DNA of 64,000 bases from Enterococcus innesii (GCA_018982785.1 JAHHEN010000004.1:5001-69000); one strand, 5' to 3'. Shown: positions 6,690 to 16,348, counted from the stretch's first letter. Numbers and translations: made by a program. Notes: generated by a model not told the origin, from the letters alone.

Positions 6690-9131
6690 ATGAATAGCCA
6701 AATTCAAGAAAGAGTAGAAATGGAGCAGCCTCATTTTGGATTATTGACCCAGCGAATGCATGCTTATCGAGAATCTGTCTTAGATAAGAAACCGTATATT
6801 TGTGCAGAACGTGCATTATTAGCAACAGAAGCATACAAACAGCATCAAAATCAGCCAAGTGTGATCAAGCGAGCATTAATGTTAAAAAATATTTTGGAAA
6901 AAATGTCGATCTATATCGAAGATGAAACATTGATTGTAGGAAACCAAGCAGCTTCTAACAAAGATGCACCAATCTTTCCTGAATATACGCTTGAATTTGT
7001 CATTGATGAGTTGGATAAGTTTGAAAAGCGTGATGGAGATGTCTTCTATATCACAGAGGAAACGAAAGCACAATTACGAGAGATTGCACCATTTTGGGAG
7101 AATAATAATTTACGAGCAAAAGCAGGGGCATTGCTTCCTGATGAAGTACAGGTTTATATGGAGACTGGATTTTTTGGAATGGAAGGAAAAATGAATTCAG
7201 GTGATGCCCATTTGGCAGTCAACTATCAAAAGATGTTGAAGTACGGTTTGAAAGACTACCAAAGAAGAACGTATGAAGCAAAAGCAGCATTAGATTTGAC
7301 GGTAACAGAAAATATAGAGAAATATCATTTCTACAATTCAGTTCTGATTGTGATCGATGCAGTCAAAACATTTGCGGAGCGTTACTCAGTATTGGCGAAA
7401 AACATGTCAGAAACGGCTTCAACCCAGCAGCGGAAAGAAGAATTACTTGAAATTAGTAGAATCTGTGCAAAAGTTCCGTATGAGCCTGCGGAGTCTTTCG
7501 CAGAAGCTATCCAAGCAACTTGGTTTATCCAACTGATTTTGCAAATCGAGTCAAATGGACATTCATTGTCTTACGGACGTTTTGATCAATACATCTATCC
7601 TTACTATAAGGTCGACATAGAAAAAGGAAAAATCACTGAGGAAGCAGCTCTAGAGCTTTTAACTAATCTTTGGATCAAGACATTAACAATCAATAAAGTG
7701 CGTAGTCAGGCGCATACGTATAGTAGTGCAGGAAGCCCTTTGTATCAAAATGTGACGATTGGTGGCCAAACTCGTGAGAAAAAAGATGCTGTCAATGAGC
7801 TGTCTTTCTTAGTATTACGCAGTGTGGCGCAAACAAAGCTACCCCAGCCTAATCTGACCGTTCGCTATCATGCCAATTTGAATTCAGAGTTTATGAATGA
7901 AGCTATCGAAGTGATGAAACTGGGCTTTGGTATGCCGGCATTTAACAATGATGAAATCATCATTCCATCTTTTATCAAATATGGGGTGAGCGAAGAAGAT
8001 GCCTATGATTACAGTGCAATCGGCTGTGTGGAGACAGCTGTTCCTGGTAAGTGGGGATATCGCTGTACGGGAATGAGTTATATTAATTTTCCAAAAATAT
8101 TAATGATAGCCATGAATGATGGGATCGATCCCGTATCCAATAAACGTTTTACTAAAGGGCATGGATACTTTACTGAGTGGGATTCTTTTGAAAAACTTGA
8201 ATCAGTGTGGGATAAAACGCTACGTGAACTAACCCGAATGAGTGTGATCGTAGAAAATGCAGTGGACTTAGGAATTGAAAAAGAGGTGCCAGATATTTTG
8301 TGTTCAGCATTGACCGATGACTGTATTGGTCGAGGAAAAACGTTGAAAGAAGGTGGCGCTGTTTATGATTATATTTCAGCATTACAAGTAGGGATCGCCA
8401 ATCTTGCCGATTCATTAGCAGCCATCAAAAAACTCGTGTTTGAAGAAAAGAGCGTAACGAAAGAAGAGCTTTGGGAAGCCTTGATGACAGATTGGGAAAG
8501 TGAACGAAGTCAAGAAATCCAACAAATGATTCTCTATGATGTACCGAAATATGGGAATGATGATGATTATGTCGATCAGTTAGTGACAAAAGCATATGAT
8601 GTTTACATCGATGAAATTAAAAAGTATCCAAATACTCGTTTCGGACGTGGCCCAATTGGTGGTATCCGTTATTCAGGGACTTCTTCGATTTCTGCCAATG
8701 TTGGTCAAGGAAGAGGAACAATGGCGACTCCTGATGGTCGTAAAGCATGGACACCATTAGCTGAAGGATGCTCACCTTCTCATAATATGGATCAAAATGG
8801 ACCAACGGCTGTTTTAAAATCAGTCGCTAAATTACCGACCGAAGATATTTTGGGTGGTGTATTGCTTAATCAAAAAGTCAATCCTCAAACTCTAGCAAAA
8901 GAAGAGGACAAGCAAAAATTGATTTTGTTATTACGTACTTTCTTTAATAAACTAAAAGGATATCATATTCAGTATAACGTTGTTTCTAGAGAAACGCTGA
9001 TAGAAGCTCAACAATATCCTGAGAAGCATCGTGATTTAATCGTACGGGTGGCCGGGTATTCGGCATTCTTTAACGCCCTTTCACGTGCTACACAAGACGA
9101 TATTATTGAGCGGACTGAGCATGTGATCTGA
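6690..9131 (+). CDS. glycyl radical enzyme, PflD/formate-acetyltransferase-2 type, substrate unknown
   Basis: An 813-residue glycyl radical enzyme. The active-site cysteine is Cys446 in SAIGCVETAVPG and the radical glycine is Gly789 in VRVAGYSAFF near the C-terminus, both in their expected places. True pyruvate formate-lyase has two adjacent cysteines; here there is one, followed by Val-Glu, the arrangement seen in dehydratase-type family members. I would therefore not call it a pyruvate formate-lyase, although annotation pipelines often do. ATG 6690 is preferred over GTG 6684 because AAAAGGAG is 9 bases upstream of it. The next genes encode an unknown protein, an FSA-type aldolase and glycerol dehydrogenase, a set also seen in E. 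coli (pflD, fsaB, gldA) and streptococci. The substrate is undetermined. Confidence 0.9.
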   Translation: MNSQIQERVEMEQPHFGLLTQRMHAYRESVLDKKPYICAERALLATEAYKQHQNQPSVIKRALMLKNILEKMSIYIEDETLIVGNQAASNKDAPIFPEYTLEFVIDELDKFEKRDGDVFYITEETKAQLREIAPFWENNNLRAKAGALLPDEVQVYMETGFFGMEGKMNSGDAHLAVNYQKMLKYGLKDYQRRTYEAKAALDLTVTENIEKYHFYNSVLIVIDAVKTFAERYSVLAKNMSETASTQQRKEELLEISRICAKVPYEPAESFAEAIQATWFIQLILQIESNGHSLSYGRFDQYIYPYYKVDIEKGKITEEAALELLTNLWIKTLTINKVRSQAHTYSSAGSPLYQNVTIGGQTREKKDAVNELSFLVLRSVAQTKLPQPNLTVRYHANLNSEFMNEAIEVMKLGFGMPAFNNDEIIIPSFIKYGVSEEDAYDYSAIGCVETAVPGKWGYRCTGMSYINFPKILMIAMNDGIDPVSNKRFTKGHGYFTEWDSFEKLESVWDKTLRELTRMSVIVENAVDLGIEKEVPDILCSALTDDCIGRGKTLKEGGAVYDYISALQVGIANLADSLAAIKKLVFEEKSVTKEELWEALMTDWESERSQEIQQMILYDVPKYGNDDDYVDQLVTKAYDVYIDEIKKYPNTRFGRGPIGGIRYSGTSSISANVGQGRGTMATPDGRKAWTPLAEGCSPSHNMDQNGPTAVLKSVAKLPTEDILGGVLLNQKVNPQTLAKEEDKQKLILLLRTFFNKLKGYHIQYNVVSRETLIEAQQYPEKHRDLIVRVAGYSAFFNALSRATQDDIIERTEHVI

Positions 9132-9139
9132 GAATTTTC

Positions 9140-9176
9140 CATATAAGAAGAATCGCGATCAGATTCTTCTTATATG
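9140..9176 (+). other. intercistronic hairpin without a T run
   Basis: CATATAAGAAGAAT and ATTCTTCTTATATG pair over 14 perfect base pairs around an 8-base loop. No T run follows, so it is probably an RNA processing or stabilising element between the glycyl radical enzyme and the next gene rather than a terminator. Confidence 0.7.
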
Positions 9177-9192
9177 CCTATGAGGTGAAAAA

Positions 9193-9894
9193 ATGAAACG
9201 AATCCATGTCCAAGTCTTTAAAAGATATGCAAGAGTCGAGGCACCTTTAGCAGGTGATTACCTTAGTGTGATTATTGAGAAAAAAGAGTTAATCATGGAG
9301 TTAGTAGCAGTGATGGAACAAGTCAACTTAGAGAAAAAACCCGTGGAATTTACCTTTTGTGCACAAGAAAGCAACGAGCAATTGCAAGCGAGTGTCATTG
9401 ATCTGGTGGGACAATATACTGACTATATCGTTTTAGAAAAAGAGTCAAATAGGTTCACTTTCATTTGTGAAGTGAAAAACAATCTTTCACATTCCTCATC
9501 GTGCTTTATGGTATGGAATAGCAGGGGCATTGTTTGTGCGTTAGTCAATGAATACCGTCATGTGACCATCAAAGAATTTCCATGGCCACTTCAAGCCAAA
9601 ACAACTTTTGAAAGACTAAGTACTAATGAGATTCATGCGTCGATCATTCGGTTCTACGGTAGACCAATCGAAATTCAGGATCTTTTAAAATTTAAACAAA
9701 GCGGCGATCCTTATGCCAACCGTTGCTTAAAAGAAATTTTAGAGAGTCTCCTGGAAATTACCAAAGAGATTCAGAGTTTGCATCAGGTAAACATGTTTTA
9801 TGCTTCTGATAGTTTCCCATTGTTTAAAGATAAATCATATGTGGAAAAAAGAAATCGATTAGTAGAGCAAAAGTTGACAGTGACGATTGCTTAG
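9193..9894 (+). CDS. uncharacterised 233-residue protein of the glycyl radical operon
   Basis: I do not recognise this protein. It is 233 residues, apparently soluble, with no signal peptide or membrane segment, four scattered cysteines and no obvious metal or nucleotide motif. The C-terminal third (about residues 150-225) is rich in charged helices. It begins at ATG 9193 behind a GAGGTG site and ends 17 bases before the aldolase gene, so it is in the same operon as the glycyl radical enzyme, aldolase and glycerol dehydrogenase. Its position argues for a role tied to that pathway, for example an accessory or sensing protein, but nothing in the sequence shows this directly. Confidence 0.75.
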   Translation: MKRIHVQVFKRYARVEAPLAGDYLSVIIEKKELIMELVAVMEQVNLEKKPVEFTFCAQESNEQLQASVIDLVGQYTDYIVLEKESNRFTFICEVKNNLSHSSSCFMVWNSRGIVCALVNEYRHVTIKEFPWPLQAKTTFERLSTNEIHASIIRFYGRPIEIQDLLKFKQSGDPYANRCLKEILESLLEITKEIQSLHQVNMFYASDSFPLFKDKSYVEKRNRLVEQKLTVTIA

Positions 9895-9911
9895 AAGGAG
9901 AATAACCAATT

Positions 9912-10592
9912 ATGGAATTTTTACTAGATACTGCAAATATAGATGAAATAAAAAAATATAAGGAAATCGTCCCACTAGCCGGTGTAACGTCGAACCCTTC
10001 AATCATAAAAAAAGAAGGAAAAATTGACTTTTTTAGTCACATGAGACAAATCCGGGAAGTCATTGGTAGACATAGAACATTGCATGTTCAAGTGACTGCA
10101 GGGGATGCAACAGGAATGATTCACGATGCTGAAACGATAAGAGAAAAAGTCGATTCTGATGTTTTCATAAAAGTTCCTGTTAGCGAAGAGGGCTTGAAGG
10201 CAATCAATATTTTAAAAAGTAAGGGAGTAAACGTTACTGCAACTGCGATTTATACCAAATTTCAAGCTTACTTAGCGATTGCAGCTGGCGCGGATTATAT
10301 TGCACCATATTATAATCGAATGGAAAATCTCAACATTGATTCAAAGCAGGTAATTACTGAAATTGCAGCTGCGATTTCACGAAATAATAGTCAGTCAAAA
10401 ATAGTAGCAGCCAGTTTCAAAAATGTTGCTCAGGTGAATACAGCCTTTGAAGCTGGTGCACAGGCTGTTACGATCAGCGCTGATATTTTGGATCAAGCAT
10501 TTGCAATGCCATCAATCGAAAAAGCAATGGCAGATTTTACGACTGATTGGGAATCTGTTTATGGTACTGGACAAACAATCAATCAATTATAA
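9912..10592 (+). CDS. fsa: fructose-6-phosphate aldolase / transaldolase-like protein (FSA/TalC family)
   Basis: A 226-residue member of the short transaldolase family, which folds as a TIM barrel and either splits fructose 6-phosphate into dihydroxyacetone and glyceraldehyde 3-phosphate or acts on related ketoses. The Schiff-base lysine is Lys87 in [11 protein letters not shown], equivalent to Lys85 of E. coli FsaA. The N-terminal motif [11 protein letters not shown], the phosphate-binding VTSNPS and the segment [13 protein letters not shown] carrying the catalytic tyrosine are all present. It follows AAGGAGAATAACCAATT and precedes gldA by 18 bases. Pairing with glycerol dehydrogenase suggests that dihydroxyacetone is the shared metabolite (inference). 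Ordinary long transaldolase is excluded by length. Confidence 0.9.
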   Translation: MEFLLDTANIDEIKKYKEIVPLAGVTSNPSIIKKEGKIDFFSHMRQIREVIGRHRTLHVQVTAGDATGMIHDAETIREKVDSDVFIKVPVSEEGLKAINILKSKGVNVTATAIYTKFQAYLAIAAGADYIAPYYNRMENLNIDSKQVITEIAAAISRNNSQSKIVAASFKNVAQVNTAFEAGAQAVTISADILDQAFAMPSIEKAMADFTTDWESVYGTGQTINQL

Positions 10593-10610
10593 GAAGAAAG
10601 CAGGAGAATA

Positions 10611-11724
10611 ATGGAAAAAATTTTTGCAAGTCCATCAAGATATGTTCAAGGAAAAAATGTTTTGAACACAGGAACGAAATATATCCAAGCATTAGGGGAT
10701 AAGGCATTGTTATTAAGTGATGATATCGTCTATGGTATTGCAGGAAAAATGCTGCAAGAAAATCTGGAAAAAACAGGCATGTCGGTTACTTATGTACCTT
10801 TTAATGGAGAAGCTTCTACATCAGAGATTGAACGTGTAAGCAAAATTGGCCGTGAAGCAGAACGAAATGTAGTCATTGGACTAGGCGGAGGAAAAACTAT
10901 TGATGCAGCTAAAGCAATCAGTGATGAATTGTCAGTACCAGTAGCTGTTTTGCCGACCATTGCTTCAACGGATGCCCCAACTTCTGCGCTATCAGTTATC
11001 TATTCTGAAGAGGGTTTTCGAAAAGTATCTTTTTTATAAAAAGAACCCAGAATTAGTATTGGTTGATACAGCTATTATAGCCAAAGCTCCTGTTCGCCTA
11101 CTCATTTCTGGGATAGCAGATGCCATGGCGACATGGATTGAAGGTCGTGCAATTATTCGTAATGCTGAAAAAACAATGGCAGGAGGTACGCCTACCCTAG
11201 CTGCCGAGGCAATCGCTCAAAGATGCGAGCAAGTTCTATTTGAAAATAGTGAGAAGGCAATCGCGGCTTGTCAGGCAAAGGTAGTCACACCAGCATTAGA
11301 GGCAGTTATTGAAGCAAATACCCTATTAAGTGGAATTGGCTTCGAAAGCTGTGGTCTAGCAGCAGCTCATGCGATTCATAATGGGTTTACAGCATTACAT
11401 GGCGAGATCCATCATCTGACACATGGAGAAAAAGTCGCTTACGGCACTTTGACACAACTGATTTTAGAAAATCGACCAAAAAAAGAATTGGATCGCTATA
11501 TCAGTTTTTATCAAACCCTTGGTTTACCAACAACATTAAAAGAGTTGAAGCTAGCGGGGATTTCTTATGAAGAATTATTGAAAGTTGGGACTCTTGCATC
11601 AAAAGAAGGAGAGACGATTCATCAAATGGGTATACCGATCACTGCTGAAAGTGTGACGGATGCACTGTTATGCTTGGATCAATATGTGAGAACTAATTTT
11701 CCGAAAATTGACAATGGTATGTAG
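10611..11724 (+). CDS. gldA: glycerol dehydrogenase, frameshifted as sequenced
   Basis: NAD-dependent, metal-containing glycerol dehydrogenase, about 371 residues once joined; it interconverts glycerol and dihydroxyacetone. Motifs in order are the NAD-binding [15 protein letters not shown], the segment [21 protein letters not shown], the metal aspartate in GIADAMATW, a metal histidine in AAAHAIHNG and another in HGEKVAYG. The first frame ends at 11039; from about 11012 the correct sequence [17 protein letters not shown] lies in the next frame. Adding one base at GGG 11012-11014 gives [11 protein letters not shown], the family sequence. It is the last gene of the glycyl radical operon and no obvious terminator follows. 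Confidence 0.88.
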
Positions 11725-12044
11725 AAGAATGTCCGATTATTAAAGTGTTTTCTATTGAATCAAAAGATAACTTTAGGTATAGAAAGAAAAAGGTTGGTAA
11801 CTAAAATCAATATTTTTAAATCTATACACTTGTAATAAATAAAGTGAGGAGAAAAGAAGTATGGCTGTCCTTTTTTCTTTGAATTGTATCAGCTTAGATC
11901 TTCTCAAGGCAAGTGAAACCCTACCATATAGATAATAGTCATGAAAAGAATTATGGATTCACTATGGAAAGGATCATCTGAGTCGTATATAATCTTTGTA
12001 ACGAAGGCTGCAAGTAACGATGAGGATTGATAGGGAGATAAGAA
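11725..12044 (+). other. 320-base intergenic region after gldA
   Basis: AT-rich and without a clear terminator. It contains a TATAAT (11988-11993) that could serve the HIT gene, although no good -35 is present, and the short ORF candidate at 11861-11935. Nothing else was recognised. Confidence 0.4.
11861..11935 (+). CDS. possible 24-codon small ORF
   Basis: An ATG at 11861 preceded by GTGAGGAGAAAAGAAGT (a good ribosome site at suitable spacing) opens a 24-codon frame, MAVLFSLNCISLDLLKASET and four more residues. There is no homology or structural argument; it is listed only because of the ribosome site. Confidence 0.2.
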   Translation: MAVLFSLNCISLDLLKASETLPYR

Positions 12045-12515
12045 ATGAAATGGTATGAGAATAGAATCAAATCGGCGCTAGATGGGACAAATCCAATGGT
12101 GATCAAAGAATTGCCTGGCAGTTTTGCTGTTTATGGCGATGTCCAATTTCTTCCTGGATATTGTGTATTATTACCTAAAAGAGAGGTGGCTTCTTTAAAT
12201 GATCTAGATTTAAATGAGCGACAGGTTTTCTTAACTGATATGACTCTTTTAGGTGATGCTATGATACAGGCTTGTTCTCCTTTAAGAATCAATTATGAAC
12301 TATTAGGAAATACCGATAACTTTCTTCATGCCCATCTTTTTCCTCGTTATGAATGGGAAACCGACGAAGCGAAAAAAATGCCTGTTTGGCTGTATGACAA
12401 ATCCCATTGGAGTAATCCAGAGTATCACTATTCAGAAAAAAGAGATGGAAAGCTAAGACAAAAGATAGCCTCTTGTTTAGAAAATGCCTATCGTTTGTCT
12501 AATGAATCTTCTTGA
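12045..12515 (+). CDS. HIT-like family protein
   Basis: A 156-residue protein with a histidine-triad-type motif, FLHAHLFPRYEWE (about residues 102-114), in the setting NTDNFLHAHLFPR typical of diadenosine-polyphosphate hydrolase-like members of the family. HIT proteins hydrolyse or transfer nucleotide monophosphates through the middle histidine. The N-terminal part (residues 25-50, including a CVLLPKREV strand) also fits. It starts at ATG 12045 behind GGGAGATAAGA and stands alone. The convergent beta-galactosidase shares its terminator. Exact substrate unknown. Confidence 0.7.
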   Translation: MKWYENRIKSALDGTNPMVIKELPGSFAVYGDVQFLPGYCVLLPKREVASLNDLDLNERQVFLTDMTLLGDAMIQACSPLRINYELLGNTDNFLHAHLFPRYEWETDEAKKMPVWLYDKSHWSNPEYHYSEKRDGKLRQKIASCLENAYRLSNESS

Positions 12516-12532
12516 ATCTAGTAACGACTATA

Positions 12533-12573
12533 AAAAGAACCTCCATGAAGCGATCGCTTTATGGAGGTTCTTT
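12533..12573. terminator. bidirectional terminator between the HIT gene and beta-galactosidase
   Basis: AAAGAACCTCCAT and ATGGAGGTTCTTT pair perfectly, with an inner AGCGATCGCT, and A/T runs occur on both sides. It ends both convergent genes. Confidence 0.9.
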
Positions 12574-12580
12574 CCTTAGA

Positions 12581-14578
12581 TCAATCAATATACTTAAGAA
12601 CTGCGACTTCTTTTGGTTTCAGAACTGCCAATTGTTTGGTTTCTTTGGTAAGAAGGTCTACTCCAGCGGCTTTCAGCTTCACTTCTGTTGTCTGCTCGGT
12701 GTGGTTTAAGAGAAAGACGAGTGTATAGCCATCACCTTTGCGGCAGGTAATAGAGACTCCAGTAGGAGCAGCCAAGAAGTGCTGGGCATGAGTCGTTATT
12801 TTGTGTTTTTCTAAAATGGTCGCTAAAAATGTGGTCACCCCTTCAAGAGACAATTCTGTTCCCATGTAATACGCATACCCATCGTCGATCTGATTCATAG
12901 TAATGGCTGGCTTATCGGACAAATAACCGGATTGGAAGGTTGCTAAAGCTTCAGCACCATTTAGATGGATAACTTCCTCCCAGAGGGAATTGTCGTACCG
13001 ACGGCCTTGAAAGTCAATCTGATGGTAGGAAGCGGCTTTCATTGGGTAAAACTCTTCTACAATGATCCCTAAGGTGTCTCTAAACAAGCCTGGATAGCCA
13101 CCAAGATAGACTTGGTCATATTCATTGACGATCCCACTAAAGAAATTCGTCAAGAAGATGCCACCTTGTCGCACGTAATCATGGATCTTCTTGCCGAAGG
13201 CTTCTGGTGCTGAATAGAGATTCGGAGCGATCACTAAAGGATAGCCATCTAGGGATTCGGAAGGATGGACAAAGTCTACGCTCAGATTTAACGCCCTTAG
13301 CGCAGCATACAGGCTGCGTAACTGATGGATATATTTTAAGGCTCTTGGTTTGGCATCCAATTCCAGCGCCCACCAATTTTCCCAGTCGAAGACAACCGCG
13401 ACATCAGCCAAGAAGCGCGTCCCAACGATTTCCGACAGTTGCGAAAATTCGTTGCCTAATTGTGCACATTCACGAAAGATACGGCTTGACTGAGGATCTC
13501 CGTGAGGCACCATCGCACTATGAAATTTTTCCGCACCGCCACGAGACTGTCGCCATTGGAAGAACATGATACCATCAGCGCCATGAGCGAGCGCTTCATA
13601 ACTCCAAAGACGCAACTGGTTGGGTGTTTTTGCCCCATTAATTTGCCGCCAATTAACGGCGCTGGTGGCTTGCTCCATGATCAAGAAAGGCTTTTTCTTC
13701 AAGCTGCGGGTTAAATCGTTAGCAAGAAATTGCGGGTAAGGAATTTTTTCAAAGGGATTCGGATACGAATTCCAACTGACCACATCCATTTCAGCCGCCC
13801 ATTTAAATCCATCCACGTATTTGTGTAAGCCCATAAGATTGGTCATATAAGGGGTGCCTTGCGAATATTTTGCAATCGCCGCCTTTTCGAGTTGATAAAG
13901 TTCCAGATTCATGTCGGAAAGAAACCGACGATAGTCTAATTGCTGCGCAGGATTTTTGAAGGTTGGCATTGCCTCAGGTAAAAAAATTTCCTCCCAGTTG
14001 CCATAGGATTGACTCCAAAACTTGGTTGACCAAGCATCATTCAATCCAGCGATTGTCTGATACTTCTCTGCTAACCATGTCTGAAATCTTTTCCGACAAT
14101 GATCGCAATAACACTCGTGGATGTGACAGGTATATTCATTATTGATATGCCACATGACCAGCCCTGGATGATTAGCATAACGTTTTGCGACTGCTTCAGA
14201 CAAATCGGCGGCATATTGACGATAGATAGGGGAAGTCGGACAGTAGTGCTGGCGCGCCCCATGAACCAGTCGATTGCCATGAATGGTCACAGGCAGCATC
14301 TCAGGATGTTTTTGAACAAGCCAAGCCGGTGGAGAAGCTGTACCATTGGCTAGGTCGATCATGACATTGTTTTTATATAAAAGATCCATCAACCAGTCCA
14401 GAAAGTCAAAATCATAGGTGGATTCATCTGGTTGTAGATTGACCCAGCCAAAAATATTGATACTCACATAGTTCACACCTGCTTCTTTCATTAAACGCAT
14501 ATCTTCAAGAATGACTTCTTTAGACCATTGTTCAGGATTGTAGTCGGCACCATAGTAAAGATGACGTTGCGTTTTCAT
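12581..14578 (-). CDS. GH42 beta-galactosidase
   Basis: A 665-residue glycoside hydrolase of family 42, which removes terminal beta-galactose from oligosaccharides. N-terminal [11 protein letters not shown] is the family opening, the acid/base glutamate is in [11 protein letters not shown] (about residue 148), a cysteine cluster [11 protein letters not shown] follows as in zinc-containing GH42 enzymes, and the nucleophile is in FLIMEQATS (about residue 305). The trimerisation domain and the C-terminal beta domain are complete. ATG 14578 is chosen over TTG 14581 since AAAGGAG is 8 bases upstream. No signal peptide, so it acts inside the cell on imported oligosaccharides. No transporter or regulator gene is adjacent. 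A cre-like site over its promoter indicates catabolite control. Confidence 0.92.
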   Translation of the reverse strand: MKTQRHLYYGADYNPEQWSKEVILEDMRLMKEAGVNYVSINIFGWVNLQPDESTYDFDFLDWLMDLLYKNNVMIDLANGTASPPAWLVQKHPEMLPVTIHGNRLVHGARQHYCPTSPIYRQYAADLSEAVAKRYANHPGLVMWHINNEYTCHIHECYCDHCRKRFQTWLAEKYQTIAGLNDAWSTKFWSQSYGNWEEIFLPEAMPTFKNPAQQLDYRRFLSDMNLELYQLEKAAIAKYSQGTPYMTNLMGLHKYVDGFKWAAEMDVVSWNSYPNPFEKIPYPQFLANDLTRSLKKKPFLIMEQATSAVNWRQINGAKTPNQLRLWSYEALAHGADGIMFFQWRQSRGGAEKFHSAMVPHGDPQSSRIFRECAQLGNEFSQLSEIVGTRFLADVAVVFDWENWWALELDAKPRALKYIHQLRSLYAALRALNLSVDFVHPSESLDGYPLVIAPNLYSAPEAFGKKIHDYVRQGGIFLTNFFSGIVNEYDQVYLGGYPGLFRDTLGIIVEEFYPMKAASYHQIDFQGRRYDNSLWEEVIHLNGAEALATFQSGYLSDKPAITMNQIDDGYAYYMGTELSLEGVTTFLATILEKHKITTHAQHFLAAPTGVSITCRKGDGYTLVFLLNHTEQTTEVKLKAAGVDLLTKETKQLAVLKPKEVAVLKYID

Positions 14579-14623
14579 CAAATCGCTCCTTTATAGACGT
14601 TTCGCTAGTAACAAGCTACTTGA

Positions 14624-14652
14624 ATCATATCAAACAATTATGATTTTGATAG
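14624..14652 (-). promoter_or_regulatory. probable beta-galactosidase promoter
   Basis: On the minus strand, CTATCA (14652-14647) and TATGAT (14629-14624) are 17 bases apart. The -35 is poor, but the overlapping cre site supports the location. Confidence 0.4.
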
Positions 14653-14660
14653 CGTTATCA
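14647..14660. promoter_or_regulatory. cre (CcpA) site over the beta-galactosidase promoter
   Basis: TGATAGCGTTATCA matches the cre consensus TGWAARCGYTWNCW at 13 of 14 positions and is nearly palindromic. It overlaps the inferred -35 of the gene, as expected for repression. Confidence 0.6.
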
Positions 14661-14923
14661 TTAAACAAACATGAAATGATCCAAAAAAACAAAGATAGTT
14701 CAATCCTTTTTCAGAGCAGCGTCTATCGGCATACAGTTCTTTTGTCTTGCTGTTTTTTTAACAAAAATATACAATTGAAAAAGGCGGTAAATTAAAACAT
14801 CTAAACTTTATCTCTCTAATTAGTTGTTTTTTTATTGATCGTTTCTTTATAAAAAAATGCATGTTTATAACCAACAGATCCAAAAAACTTTTAAACATTA
14901 GCAGAAGAACACTATGAGACAAA

Positions 14924-14941
14924 GAAATGAATAATTATGTG
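14924..14941. promoter_or_regulatory. candidate ArgR box upstream of arcA
   Basis: AAATGAATAATTATGTGA resembles the arginine-repressor box (TGAATAATTATTCA-like) and lies about 70 bases before the arcA start. Single site, one weaker half; assignment is tentative. Confidence 0.35.
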
Positions 14942-15009
14942 ATGAGGAATCATAAAAAATGAATGACATAAGTTATTCAACAAATTTGCCAAGAAGGAGA
15001 GACACGTCC

Positions 15010-16226
15010 ATGAACCAGCCAATACAGATTTTTTCTGAGATTGCCCCTTTAAAACGGGTGCTGCTGCATCGTCCAGGCGCAGAATTAGAAAACTTGATGC
15101 CGGATTATCTTGATCGATTGTTGTTTGATGATATTCTTTTTTAACCCAAGCGCAAAAAGAACATGATTTTTTTGCGGATACGTTAAGAAGCAAAGGGGTG
15201 GAAGTCCTTTATTTGGAGGATCTAGCTGCTGAAACATTGACAACAACTGGTGCCAAAGAGGCCTTTTTAGAAGACTATTTAAATGAAACTACGATCCTTG
15301 ATGAAGAGATTCGCAACGAAGTACGCAATTTTTTCCTTTCGATCGAAGATAATCGCGCCTTTATCGATCATACGATGGCGGGCTTGAAAAAAAGTGAGGT
15401 AGAAATTTCAAAAGCCAGTAACTTAACGGCAATCGTTGAAACAGAATATCCTTTCTTGATCGATCCAATGCCCAACTTGTATTTCACGCGAGATCCGTTT
15501 GCAACGATTGGTCATAGTGTTTCCTTGAATCGAATGTATTCTGCAACGAGAAGACGGGAAACCCTCTACGGAAAACAAATTTTCAAGCACCACCCGATGT
15601 TTGCCCGCAATGAGACGAACTTTTTGTATCATCGGGACGAAACGACGCGGATGGAAGGCGGCGATCAGCTGATTTTATCTGATAAAATCGTAGCGATCGG
15701 GATTTCTCAACGAACCGAAGTTGCCTCAATCGAAAAAATTGCCGAAACGATTTTTGCCACAGAACCGAGTTTTGAACATATCTTGGCCTTTAATATTGGT
15801 GAAGAACGAAAATTTATGCACTTAGATACGGTCTTTACGATGGTGGATCATGATAAGTTCACGATCCATCCAGAAATCGAGGGAGAACTTTCGCTGTATT
15901 CAATCACTAAACACAAGGACAGTGTTCGGGTATTTGAGGAAAAAGATACATTGGAAAATATTCTTTGTCGTTATTTAGATCTGCCTGAAGTGCTCCTGAT
16001 CCGCTGTGGTGGCGACGATTTGGCAGCGGCAGCTAGAGAGCAATGGAATGATGGCTCCAATACACTGGCGATCGCCCCAGGGGAGGTCGTGGTCTATGAC
16101 CGCAACACCATTACCAACCGGCTGTTAAAAGAGGCTGGCGTTAAGTTGAATGAGATCTCCGGCAGCGAATTGGTTCGCGGACGTGGGGGTCCCCGCTGTA
16201 TGAGTATGCCGTTTATTCGTGAGTAG
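15010..16226 (+). CDS. arcA: arginine deiminase, frameshifted as sequenced
   Basis: Arginine deiminase, about 406 residues; hydrolyses arginine to citrulline and ammonia. The motifs are [33 protein letters not shown] and the nucleophile cysteine in [11 protein letters not shown] near the C-terminus. ATG 15010 follows AAGAAGGAG. The first frame stops at 15144; one extra base near 15138 (ATTCTTTTTT read as ATTCCTTTTTT) would give [20 protein letters not shown] without a break. Notably arcB, arcC and arcD are not adjacent: the next genes are the ntp operon. An isolated deiminase would supply ammonia and citrulline but no ATP unless the other enzymes lie elsewhere. Confidence 0.9.
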
Positions 16227-16302
16227 GACAGTTCTTTGTTATTTAAAAATACGGCAACTTGCTTTGAAATTATGAAAGTTAAGAAATGGAAGAGAAAAAA
16301 AT

Positions 16303-16348
16303 AAAAGGAAGATTTGAAACGGAATTCTGTTTCTAATCTTCCTTTTTT
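16303..16348 (+). terminator. intrinsic terminator after arcA
   Basis: AAAAGGAAGATT...GAAAC pairs with GTTTC...AATCTTCCTTTTTT, forming a long stem that ends in a T run. It separates arcA from the ntp promoter. Confidence 0.9.

Larger units (their letters stand above)
14579..15009. promoter_or_regulatory. 431-base divergent region between beta-galactosidase and arcA
   Basis: Holds the minus-strand promoter and cre site of the beta-galactosidase (14624-14660) and, near arcA, an ArgR-like box at 14924-14941. The middle (about 14670-14900) is AT-rich with several T and A runs and no feature I can name. Confidence 0.5.

Noticed and set aside
6690-9131. Pyruvate formate-lyase
   Set aside because: The active site has a single cysteine followed by Val-Glu instead of the adjacent Cys-Cys pair of that enzyme.
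12512-12709. 65-codon plus-strand ORF
   Set aside because: It runs through a terminator and the antisense strand of the beta-galactosidase 3' end.
15135-15150. Programmed -1 or +1 frameshift in arcA
   Set aside because: No known slippery heptamer with stimulatory structure, and six other genes in the window show the same one-base omission, which points to sequence error.
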